From Methylocapsa sp. (lineage in GTDB: Bacteria; Pseudomonadota; Alphaproteobacteria; Rhizobiales; Beijerinckiaceae): 16,371 bases of DNA. The translations under genes and the position numbers were made by a program. The notes beneath the pieces are model-generated. The model was not told the DNA's origin, searched no databases, and saw only the letters and a list, made by a program, of their open reading frames with translations. Shown piece after piece: positions 1 through 7,363 of the stretch. The stretch's first letter is position 1. The number at the start of each line of letters is the position of its first letter. The stretch is from the NCBI GenBank assembly GCA_003162995.1, contig PLUZ01000187.1, positions 17,774 to 34,144 on the forward strand, given 5' to 3'.

Positions 1-2
1 TC

Positions 3-947
3 GCCGAAATCACAACACTGGATGCGACAGGAACCGCACCCCAACTTAATGCCAACAATACTTTCACGCGGCTCAATCCCGTCGTCGGCATGACATATAA
101 GATATTACCCAATCTTACCGCCTACGCCGGTTATTCGGAGGCGAACCGGGCGCCGACGCCGCTTGAACTCAACTGCTCCAGCCCAACGCGGCCTTGTATT
201 CTTGCCAGCACGCTCATCTCCGATCCGCCGCTGCAACAAGTCGTCTCGCATACGCTCGAGAGCGGTCTGCGCGGCAATTTCGCGATCCCGGCGGGCGGAT
301 CGATCGCTTGGAAAGCGGGCCTCTATAGAACCGATAGCACCAATGACATCATCCAGCTCGCAAGCGTCGTGCTGGGGACGGGCTATTTCACCAATGTGCC
401 GGAGACCCTGCGCCAAGGCGTCGAAGCGCAGGCCAATTTGTCGATGGGGCCGTTCAGCGCCTACATCAATTATGCCTATGTCGACGCGACCTATCAATTC
501 GCCGGCACACTGAGTTCCCCGTTCAATCCCTATGCCAATGCGAATGGCGATATTTTCGTGACTCCAGGCGACCACATTCCCGGCATTCCCCGCCAGCAAT
601 TAAAGGTCGGCGGCGATTATGCGTTCACGCCGCAGTTCAAGGCCGGGTTCGATGTGCTCATCGTCGGCAGCCAATACTACGTCGGTGATGATTCGAACCA
701 GAACCCGCAATTGCCCATGTATTGGGTGGCAAATCTCCACGCATCCTATCAGATCACCGATAATGTGCAGTTCTTTGGCCTTATCAACAATCTGTTCAAT
801 AATCATTTCGCGACCTATGGCACGTTTTTTGACACGGGAACCGATGCGCAATATGCCGGCAACCCGGTCAATTTCGTCAGCAACCCGCGGACGATCACGC
901 CCGCCCAGCCCATCGCTTTCTATGGCGGCGTGAAGGTCACTTTTTAG
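3..947 (+). CDS. TonB-dependent outer-membrane receptor, C-terminal part (5' end outside window)
   Basis: The reading frame is open from position 3, so the gene begins upstream of the window. About 314 residues are visible, covering the second half of a 22-stranded outer-membrane beta barrel. The sequence alternates aromatic/hydrophobic and polar residues as barrel strands do. It contains the receptor-type stretch NLTAYAGYSEANRAPTPLE, a late NLFNNHFATYG segment typical of the last strands, and ends in FYGGVKVTF with the terminal phenylalanine needed for barrel assembly. Two cysteines (LNCSSPTRPC, about residues 57-66 of the visible part) could form a loop disulfide. Such receptors take up iron chelates, cobalamin or other large solutes using TonB energy. 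The plug domain and TonB box lie outside, so the substrate cannot be inferred. The ATG at position 90 is internal and is not the start. Confidence 0.9.
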   Translation, partial: AEITTLDATGTAPQLNANNTFTRLNPVVGMTYKILPNLTAYAGYSEANRAPTPLELNCSSPTRPCILASTLISDPPLQQVVSHTLESGLRGNFAIPAGGSIAWKAGLYRTDSTNDIIQLASVVLGTGYFTNVPETLRQGVEAQANLSMGPFSAYINYAYVDATYQFAGTLSSPFNPYANANGDIFVTPGDHIPGIPRQQLKVGGDYAFTPQFKAGFDVLIVGSQYYVGDDSNQNPQLPMYWVANLHASYQITDNVQFFGLINNLFNNHFATYGTFFDTGTDAQYAGNPVNFVSNPRTITPAQPIAFYGGVKVTF

Positions 948-1104
948 CGGTTGGCCGCGAGGGGATATGCGCGGTCCGGGCAAGGTTCATAGTCACCTTT
1001 GGTACGACGACATCCCGGCGCAGGGGCTTTTCTTCACCCGTGCCATGCGCTAGTTCTTTGGAGCACGTCACAAGGCCGCTCCAAGAACAAGCATTGGGAC
1101 CTCC

Positions 1105-1725
1105 ATGACAAATCAGGCCCGCTTCACGATCAATAGTCTCTTGGAGGGCAAGAGCGCACTTGTGCACATCACGCCCGTTGCACCCGATGGAACTTTACTA
1201 GGGAGCCCGGCGCCTGGTCTCCAGGGATCGAAGGGATTGGGCCTCGAAATTGAAAATATCGCCGCTCTGCCAGACGCCGGGGATTATTCGCAGCACGAAT
1301 TCTATCTTGCCAATTTCACGGCGTCCGAGATTGCCTATTGCACCAAAGAGCCCAAAACAAAGGCGGCCTTTCAAGGCCTCCTCGCGGCCAAGCGTGCCAT
1401 CGTCAAATCAGGGGCGGTGAGCAACCCGCCGGAAGGCCATCGCAGCATCGAGATCAGTTTCGATGGCGAAGGCAGACCCGCCCATCCCGGCTGCCTCTTA
1501 TCGATCAGTCATACGGAGACAATCGCCGTGGCCATTTGTTTTCGGCTTGGCGAGCTTGCCTGGCCGGCGCCGGCTGCCGCTCCCGCAACCGGAGGGGAAG
1601 CCGCTCGCCCCCAAATTCGGAAATATTCGCTCAAAACCAGGATTTTTGCGTTTCTGGTTTTGTTGTCGTTGTTGGCTCTCTTCGCATTGGGGCTCTGGAA
1701 AGTCCTTGAATTCTTACCCCACTAA
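1105..1725 (+). CDS. AcpS-like (4'-phosphopantetheinyl transferase fold) protein with C-terminal membrane anchor, probably catalytically degenerate
   Basis: This 206-residue protein has a middle section resembling holo-ACP synthase (ACPS family, especially the branch fused to type I fatty-acid and polyketide synthases). Landmarks in order are GLGLEIENI (residues 44-52), FTASEIAYC (71-79), LAAKRAIVK (93-101), IEISFDGEGRP (115-125) and SISHTETIAVA (133-143). Active members transfer phosphopantetheine from CoA to a carrier-protein serine, using a Mg-binding Asp in GxD and a Glu in the KEA motif. Here the Asp is Glu48 and the Glu is Arg97, and the segment before SISH is shorter than usual, so loss of activity is likely. 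A hydrophobic stretch at about 178-200 looks like one transmembrane helix, preceded by an Ala/Pro linker, which would place the domain in the cytoplasm on the inner membrane. The 40-residue N-terminus is not recognised. The start has only a weak ribosome site (GGGAC). It stands 157 bases after the receptor gene and converges with the ABC-F gene. Confidence 0.7.
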   Translation: MTNQARFTINSLLEGKSALVHITPVAPDGTLLGSPAPGLQGSKGLGLEIENIAALPDAGDYSQHEFYLANFTASEIAYCTKEPKTKAAFQGLLAAKRAIVKSGAVSNPPEGHRSIEISFDGEGRPAHPGCLLSISHTETIAVAICFRLGELAWPAPAAAPATGGEAARPQIRKYSLKTRIFAFLVLLSLLALFALGLWKVLEFLPH

Positions 1726-1834
1726 ATTTTGCTGAACGGTCCGCTTTGGTTGCCGACGCCCAAACGCCAGGCTTGAGCCGCGGGAGCTTCCTGTCGGCTT
1801 TTCACGCGTTGACCAGCAGTCGTAAACGAAGACT

Positions 1835-3739
1835 CTATTCGATCCGCATGGCTGCTTCCCGGGCCTCGTCGAGAGCGCCAGTGAGGCTCAGCCATTCTTC
1901 TTCGGCTGCAATGAGCAATCGCTCAAGTTCGCCGCGTTGGGCGGACAAGAGCGCCGCCTTGGCGGGATCCTTGGTGAAGACGGCGGGATTCGCCAGCGTC
2001 GCGTCGATACGTGAAATCAGATCGTGAAATTTACGCAGCTTCTCCTCGATCGCTGAAATGCGCTTACTCAATTTTATCTCGTTTTTGGTGCCGCGCGGGG
2101 TCTCGTTGCGGACCGGCATCGGTTGCCGGGCCTCGCCGCCGCGGCCCGTCTTGATTTGTCTGCCATTTCCGCCGCCGGCACGCTCAAGGACATATTTGGT
2201 GTAATCGTCACTGTCGCCGTCGAACGGTTTGACCGTATGATCTTCCACGAGCCAGAGGCGGTCCGCGCAGGCGTCCAAGAGATATTTGTCATGCGAGACC
2301 AGAATGACCGCGCCGCCATAGTCGTTGATCGCCTCGATCAAGGCGGCGCGGCTGTCGATGTCGAGATGATTGGTCGGCTCGTCGAGAATTAACAAGTGAG
2401 GTCCGTTGAAACTTGCCAGCCCCAATAGAAGACGGGCCTTTTCGCCTCCCGACAATTGCACGGCCTTTGTATCGGCCTTCACATTCGGAAAACCGAGCTG
2501 CGCACATTTTGCCCGGATCTTCGCTTCGGTCGCCTCGCGCATGAGCGCGGCGACGCATTGATAGGGGGTTGCCTGCGGATCGAGATCTTCGATCTGATGC
2601 TGGGCAAAGAATCCCACCTCCAATTTCGACGAACGCCTGACACTGCCGCCTAGCGCTTTCAGCCTCCCGGAGACAAGCTTCGCAAAGGTCGATTTGCCAT
2701 TGCCATTGGCACCCAAAAGTCCGATCCGGTCATCGTCAGAAATGGAAAGGGAGAGCCGCCGCAAGACAGGTTCCTCGCCGTAACCTGTGCTTGCGTCGTC
2801 CATTGCGATAAGCGGCGGGTGTAAAGGCCTTTGCGGCGAGGGCAGATGGAAAGCGAGAACCTGCCCGTCGACGATGGCGGTCACCGGTTCCATCTTGGCA
2901 AGCATCTTCAGGCGGGACTGCGCTTGCGCCGCTTTTGTCGCCTTGGCGCGGAAGCGATCGACGAAAGATTGCAGGTGCCTGCGCTGGTCGTCTTGTTTCT
3001 TTTTTTGTTTGAGCTGGATTGCTTGCTGTTCCCGCCGCTGCCGCTCAAAACTCGAATAATTACCGCGCCAAAGGGCGAGCTTGGCTTGGTCGAGGTGAAG
3101 GATATGATCGCAAACGGCATCAAGCAAATCGCGGTCATGGCTGATGACGAGGATTGTCGCCCGATAGCGCCGAAGATAATCGATAAGCCAAAGCGTACCT
3201 TCGAGATCGAGGTAATTGGTCGGTTCGTCGAGAAGTAAAAGATCAGGCTGCGAAAACAAAACGGCGGCGAGTGCGACGCGCATCCGCCAGCCGCCGGAGA
3301 AGTGATCGAGCGGCCGTTGCTGAGCAGCTTCATCGAAGCCGAGGCCGGCCAGAATGCTCGCCGCGCGCGATGGCGCCGCATGCGCTGAAATATCGGTAAG
3401 ACGGGTTTGAATTTCTCCGATACGGCCCGGATCCATCGCGGTCTCGGCTTCGGCCAGCAAGCGCGCGCGTTCGATATCGGCGGCAAGCACGAAATCGGCT
3501 AAGGATTGCGGTCCGCCCGGTGCCTCCTGCTCGACCCGGCCGAGACGTGTCGCGCGCGGCAACGAGAGCGAACCCGATTCCGGCGCGAGCTCGCCCGCGA
3601 TCATATTGAACAGTGTCGTCTTTCCGGTGCCATTGCGGCCGACGAACCCGACCCGTGTATAGGGCGGCAGGGCCACGGTCGCCTTGTCGAAAAGAAGCCG
3701 CGGCCCGAGCCGCAAAGTGATATCGTTGACATGGAGCAT
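1835..3739 (-). CDS. ABC-F family ATPase (YheS/Uup-type, ribosome-associated)
   Basis: This soluble 634-residue protein has two ABC ATPase domains and no membrane segment, the layout of ABC-F proteins that act on the ribosome E site rather than in transport. Domain 1 has Walker A GRNGTGKT (34-41), signature FSGGW (147-151), Walker B LLLLDEP (167-173) and switch His at 201. A basic, charged linker (about 225-285, including KQKKKQDDQRR) is the P-site tRNA-interaction motif region. Domain 2 has Walker A GANGNGKS (343-350), signature LSGGEK (429-434), Walker B LLILDEP (449-455) and switch His at 483. Both Walker B motifs keep the catalytic Glu. A Gly/Arg-rich spacer and a charged helical C-terminal domain (about 555-632, probable coiled coil) follow, as in Uup. 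The N-terminus LLFDKATVALPPYTRVGFVGRNG is most like YheS by eye. It is divergent from the kinase gene at 3919. Confidence 0.9.
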   Translation of the reverse strand: MLHVNDITLRLGPRLLFDKATVALPPYTRVGFVGRNGTGKTTLFNMIAGELAPESGSLSLPRATRLGRVEQEAPGGPQSLADFVLAADIERARLLAEAETAMDPGRIGEIQTRLTDISAHAAPSRAASILAGLGFDEAAQQRPLDHFSGGWRMRVALAAVLFSQPDLLLLDEPTNYLDLEGTLWLIDYLRRYRATILVISHDRDLLDAVCDHILHLDQAKLALWRGNYSSFERQRREQQAIQLKQKKKQDDQRRHLQSFVDRFRAKATKAAQAQSRLKMLAKMEPVTAIVDGQVLAFHLPSPQRPLHPPLIAMDDASTGYGEEPVLRRLSLSISDDDRIGLLGANGNGKSTFAKLVSGRLKALGGSVRRSSKLEVGFFAQHQIEDLDPQATPYQCVAALMREATEAKIRAKCAQLGFPNVKADTKAVQLSGGEKARLLLGLASFNGPHLLILDEPTNHLDIDSRAALIEAINDYGGAVILVSHDKYLLDACADRLWLVEDHTVKPFDGDSDDYTKYVLERAGGGNGRQIKTGRGGEARQPMPVRNETPRGTKNEIKLSKRISAIEEKLRKFHDLISRIDATLANPAVFTKDPAKAALLSAQRGELERLLIAAEEEWLSLTGALDEAREAAMRIE

Positions 3740-3918
3740 GCGGGCTTGTCGCTTACCTCGCCTTTTTTGGCAAGACCGCGCTACAGTTGGACCATGCGTG
3801 CTACAAGTCTCCGTGAAGTGACAAATTTTGCTTTTTGCGCCGCTTGGTTCAGCTTAGAGGAGCAGGAGGCGCCCCAGCGCATGCGCGGGCCGTGGGCCCA
3901 TAATATCGAGTCCCTTAC

Positions 3919-5286
3919 ATGGTAGACGAGGAAGGCAACCGGTTTTCTGCCCGCGCGGCGCGCTACGCCCGTGTTGGCGCCAATGTCGGCGCGGTTGCCG
4001 CGAGAATGGCTGGCTCCCGTCTTGTCGGGGGCGGCGGGGTCTGGGGCAACCATGCGGCGGCCTTGGCGCAAGCGCTCGGTGGTCTCAAGGGACCGATGAT
4101 GAAGGTCGCCCAGATGATGGCGAGCATCCCCGATCTTCTGCCGCCGGAATATGCCGAGGAATTGCAGAAGCTGCAAAGCGAGGCGCCGCCCATGGGCGCG
4201 GCGTTTGTCAAGCGGCGGATGCAGGCGGAACTCGGGGCGGAATGGCGGTCACGGTTTGCTGCCTTCGACATCCACCCGGCCGCCGCGGCGTCGCTCGGTC
4301 AGGTTCACCGGGCGGCCGCCACAGACGGCACCGCGCTCGCCTGCAAGCTGCAATATCCAGATATGAAATCGGCAGTTGAAGTCGATTTGCACCAGCTCGA
4401 TATTGTGTTCTCGCTGCACCGGCGCCTCAATCCAGTCATCGATACAAGCGAAATGACGAAGGAAATCGGTGAGCGGGTCCGAGAGGAACTCGATTATTGC
4501 CGCGAAGCCAAACATGCCGCGCTCTATCGTGACATGCTCGCCAATGTCGATGAGGTTCGCGTTCCTGGCGTGCGGGCGGAACTGTCTACTGGACGGTTGT
4601 TGACAATGGATTGGCTGGAAGGCGGCAAACTGCTGGCCTTCAAACAAGCCGATGAAGCGGCGCGCAATCGCATCGCCAGAGCGATGTTCAAGGCCTGGTG
4701 GATTCCCTTCAGCCGCTTCGGCGTCATTCACGGGGATCCGCACCTTGGCAATTATACGGTCTTTGGATCGGGGAAGGACCAAGAGGCGCAGGGCATCAAC
4801 CTCCTCGATTACGGTTGCATCCGGATTTTCACCCCCAAATTTGTCGGCGGCGTCGTCGATCTCTATGAGGGATTGTTGCATAAGGATTTCGCCCGCACCG
4901 TGCATGCCTATGAAACCTGGGGGTTTCGCGGTCTTACAAAGGATCTCGCCGAAACCCTGAACATCTGGGCGCGCTTCATCTATGCGCCTTTGCTCGACGA
5001 CCGGGTGCGGAGCGTCGCCGATGGCGTGGCGCCGGCGCACTATGGCCGCAAGGAAGCCTTTATTGTCCATCAGGCCTTGAAGAAAAGGGGGCCGGTTCTG
5101 GTGCCGCGCGAGTTCGTTTTCATGGATCGCGCTGCGATTGGGCTAGGCGGCGCTTTTCTGCATCTCGGCGCGAGGTTGAATTTCTACCAATTGTTCCATG
5201 AGACGATGGGCAAATTTTCGGCCGATGCACTGAAGGAACGGCAAGACGGTGTCCTCGCTAAGGCGGGACTGCCGCCACCAATTTGA
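3919..5286 (+). CDS. ABC1/UbiB (AarF) family atypical protein kinase-like protein
   Basis: A 455-residue member of the UbiB/COQ8 family, atypical kinases or ATPases needed for ubiquinone biosynthesis or lipid homeostasis. Visible landmarks are the N-terminal K-x-x-Q helix motif as KVAQ (62-65), the Ala-rich nucleotide-loop replacement AAAASLGQVHRA (121-132), the ATP-binding Lys in ACKLQYPD (K143), the family E-x-D motif in EELDYCREA (190-192), the catalytic-loop HGDPHLGN (271-278) and the metal-binding DYG (297-299) in place of the kinase DFG. The family's usual KxGQ is KxAQ here, which I recall as common in alphaproteobacterial homologues. No clear C-terminal transmembrane pair, as found in E. 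coli UbiB, is visible. It stands alone on the + strand, 190 bases before the oxidase subunit gene. The start has only a weak GAG ribosome site 8 bases upstream. The exact substrate cannot be told from sequence. Confidence 0.88.
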   Translation: MVDEEGNRFSARAARYARVGANVGAVAARMAGSRLVGGGGVWGNHAAALAQALGGLKGPMMKVAQMMASIPDLLPPEYAEELQKLQSEAPPMGAAFVKRRMQAELGAEWRSRFAAFDIHPAAAASLGQVHRAAATDGTALACKLQYPDMKSAVEVDLHQLDIVFSLHRRLNPVIDTSEMTKEIGERVREELDYCREAKHAALYRDMLANVDEVRVPGVRAELSTGRLLTMDWLEGGKLLAFKQADEAARNRIARAMFKAWWIPFSRFGVIHGDPHLGNYTVFGSGKDQEAQGINLLDYGCIRIFTPKFVGGVVDLYEGLLHKDFARTVHAYETWGFRGLTKDLAETLNIWARFIYAPLLDDRVRSVADGVAPAHYGRKEAFIVHQALKKRGPVLVPREFVFMDRAAIGLGGAFLHLGARLNFYQLFHETMGKFSADALKERQDGVLAKAGLPPPI

Positions 5287-5477
5287 TGGCGAAGCTGATC
5301 CAAATTCATATTGGTTTATACTTGTTGGATTATGCTTGAACACAGACGGCACCTGCCGCCAGCAAAATCATAGTCCTGCATAAAAATTTGGCAGATTCGG
5401 TCCTTTTCCCTCTTGCGCGCGACGAAAATCATTGCGAAAGCTAGAGCGAAATGAAACTTGCAACAATGGCGGGCACA

Positions 5478-5627
5478 ATGGTTGAAAATCATGCTCAATC
5501 CGCGGGACATCCCGCGATGGACTATGCCGAACATGAAAAAACCTACCGGATGTTTGTTAAGGTCACGCAATACACCGTGGCCGGCGTGGCAGTCCTCCTC
5601 GCCTTGCTGGCTTTTTTCTTGGGCTGA
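5478..5627 (+). CDS. aa3-type cytochrome c oxidase subunit IV (small bacterial type)
   Basis: A short gene of about 49 codons. The product has a conserved soluble head, HPAMDYAEHEKTYRMF, followed by one transmembrane helix (VTQYTVAGVAVLLALLAFFLG). The D-Y-x-x-H-x-x-T-Y signature followed by a single helix is the hallmark of the small subunit IV of alphaproteobacterial aa3 cytochrome c oxidases (bacterial COX aa3 subunit IV family). It binds at the side of the oxidase in the inner membrane and has no catalytic role. I place the start at 5478 because MVENHAQSAGHP resembles family N-termini and a GGCGG sequence precedes it by 5 bases. In-frame ATGs at 5466 and 5451 are possible alternatives (53 or 58 residues). 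It lies 97 bases upstream of pntAA on the same strand, a pairing I recall from many Rhizobiales genomes, and no other oxidase gene is present. Confidence 0.82.
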   Translation: MVENHAQSAGHPAMDYAEHEKTYRMFVKVTQYTVAGVAVLLALLAFFLG

Positions 5628-5724
5628 CTGTTGCCGGCCTAGAAGGCGCTTTCGATCGGCCACAGCTTGACCGGAGAACAAAAATCGGGCTGGGTCAAAG
5701 CCTCAAGGATTCCGGGAGCCATTC

Positions 5725-6864
5725 ATGCTGATCGCCATTCCTGCCGAAAATGATCCGGCTGAGGGCCGTGTCGCTGCGACGCCCGAGACGGTTAAGAAAC
5801 TTGTTGGCCTCGGCGCGGAGGTTCGGATCCAAACCGGCGCCGGACTTAAATCTGGCATTCCGGATCAAGAATACGTGGCCGCCGGGGCCGTGATCGTGCC
5901 CAGCACCGCGGCGGCTGTTCAAGACGCCGATATTATCCTGCGGGTCCGGCGGCCAAGCGCGGCAGATATCGCCGGTGCCAAGCAAGGCGCCGCCGTCATC
6001 GCGATCATGGATCCTTACGGGCATATTGATGCTTTGCAGTCCTTGGCATCGGCGGGCGTTTGCGCCTTCGCAATGGAACTCATGCCACGCATTACAAGGG
6101 CGCAGACGATGGACGTCCTTTCGAGCCAGGCCAATATCGCCGGCTATCGCGCCGTCATTGATGCCGCCGCCGAATATGGACGGGTCATTCCTATGATGAT
6201 GACGGCGGCTGGCATGATAAAACCCGCGGCCATCTTTATCATGGGCGTCGGCGTCGCGGGGCTGCAGGCAATCGCCACCGCCCGCAAGCTCGCTGCCATC
6301 GTGACCGCGACCGACGTCCGGCCGGCGACGAAAGAGCAAGTCGTTTCGCTCGGGGCCAAATTCATCGCCGTCGAGGACGAGGAATTCAAACAGGCCGAGA
6401 CGGCCGCGGGCTACGCCAAGGAAATGTCGGCGGAGTATAAGGCGAAACAGGCGGCGCTCACCGCTTCCCATATTGCCTCGCAGGACATTGTCATCACGAC
6501 GGCCCTGATTCCCGGCCGTCCGGCGCCGGTCCTTGTGACGGCCGCGATGGTGGAATCGATGCGTCCCGGTTCGGTTATCGTCGACCTTGCCGTCGAACGT
6601 GGCGGAAACTGCGAATTGTCGAAGCCGGGCGAGACGGTCGTGTCAAAAAACGGCGTCAAAATCGTTGGCCCGGTCAATATCGCTGGACGCTTGCCGGCAA
6701 CGGCGTCGGCGCTTTACGCAAAAAATCTGCTGGCCTTCATTGAAACGCTGATCGATCCAAAAACCAAATCGCTCGCGATCAAATGGGACGACGAACTCGT
6801 CAAGGCGACCTTGCTCACCAAGGATGGGGGCCTCGCGCATCCAAGCTTTCAAGGCGGGGGCTGA
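5725..6864 (+). CDS. pntAA: NAD(P) transhydrogenase subunit alpha part 1 (NAD-binding domain I)
   Basis: A soluble 379-residue domain I of the proton-translocating Re/Si-specific transhydrogenase, which binds NAD(H) and exchanges hydride with NADP(H) on subunit beta. It begins with the typical LIAIPAENDPAEGRVAATPE, which resembles alanine dehydrogenase. It carries RAQTMDVLSSQANIAGYRAV (125-144), the Rossmann loop GVGVAGLQAI (174-183) and an acidic residue at the end of strand 2 (D197), plus VDLAVERGGNCE near 310-320, which contacts the nucleotide. Length matches the three-gene (split alpha) form seen in alphaproteobacteria, where the membrane part of alpha is encoded separately by the next gene. 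A good ribosome site, GGGAG, lies 6 bases before the ATG. The enzyme uses the proton gradient to make NADPH. Confidence 0.95.
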   Translation: MLIAIPAENDPAEGRVAATPETVKKLVGLGAEVRIQTGAGLKSGIPDQEYVAAGAVIVPSTAAAVQDADIILRVRRPSAADIAGAKQGAAVIAIMDPYGHIDALQSLASAGVCAFAMELMPRITRAQTMDVLSSQANIAGYRAVIDAAAEYGRVIPMMMTAAGMIKPAAIFIMGVGVAGLQAIATARKLAAIVTATDVRPATKEQVVSLGAKFIAVEDEEFKQAETAAGYAKEMSAEYKAKQAALTASHIASQDIVITTALIPGRPAPVLVTAAMVESMRPGSVIVDLAVERGGNCELSKPGETVVSKNGVKIVGPVNIAGRLPATASALYAKNLLAFIETLIDPKTKSLAIKWDDELVKATLLTKDGGLAHPSFQGGG

Positions 6865-6927
6865 GCGCAAGATCTTTAGCCAACGATCCAAGATCTCAAA
6901 CGGGAAGAAAATCAAGGAGGGCATGAG

Positions 6928-7359
6928 ATGGCAACCGAAGTTGATCCACAGCTGCTGGAAAAGATAAGGGCTGCAGCCCAGGCGGCGCGGCAAGCTGCCG
7001 ACACCGCGCAGGCCTATGCCGAGCAGGTCGCGGCCGGCGCCTCGGCGGCAAGCGGCGGGGCGATCGATCCCTTCATATTCCGGCTGGCGATTTTCGCGCT
7101 TGCCGTGGTCGTTGGCTACTACGTCGTCTGGGCCGTGACCCCTTCGCTGCACACGCCGCTCATGTCGGTCACCAATGCGATCTCCTCGGTCATCGTCGTT
7201 GGCGCCCTTCTCTCGGCCGGCATTGATGCAAGCGCAGGCGACAGTTCAAGCACAGCCCGTGTATTTGGCTTCCTCGCGCTCACTCTGGCTTCGGTCAATA
7301 TTTTTGGCGGGTTCCTCGTCACCGAGCGCATGTTGTCCATGTTCAAGAAGAAGGGCTGA
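6928..7359 (+). CDS. pntAB: NAD(P) transhydrogenase subunit alpha part 2 (membrane segment)
   Basis: A 143-residue membrane protein forming the alpha-subunit share of the proton channel (domain II) of transhydrogenase. An Ala-rich amphipathic N-terminal region (about 1-45) is followed by three transmembrane helices: [20 protein letters not shown] (about 50-69), the conserved [19 protein letters not shown] (about 78-96) and a last helix around [17 protein letters not shown] (about 115-131). The gene has a strong Shine-Dalgarno AAGGAGG 7 bases before the ATG. It follows pntAA by 63 bases and precedes pntB by 4 bases, so translation of pntAB and pntB is likely coupled. Confidence 0.94.
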   Translation: MATEVDPQLLEKIRAAAQAARQAADTAQAYAEQVAAGASAASGGAIDPFIFRLAIFALAVVVGYYVVWAVTPSLHTPLMSVTNAISSVIVVGALLSAGIDASAGDSSSTARVFGFLALTLASVNIFGGFLVTERMLSMFKKKG

Positions 7360-7363
7360 ATCG

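Noticed and set aside
5326..5375. A small CGGCA/TGCCG hairpin after the UbiB-family gene as a terminator
   Set aside because: The 5-bp stem with a two-base loop is too weak and there is no T tract.
7175..7363. A 63-codon upstream extension of the pntB frame
   Set aside because: It overlaps pntAB, is Ser/Arg-rich without family similarity, and the ATG at 7364 gives the standard N-terminus with a ribosome site.
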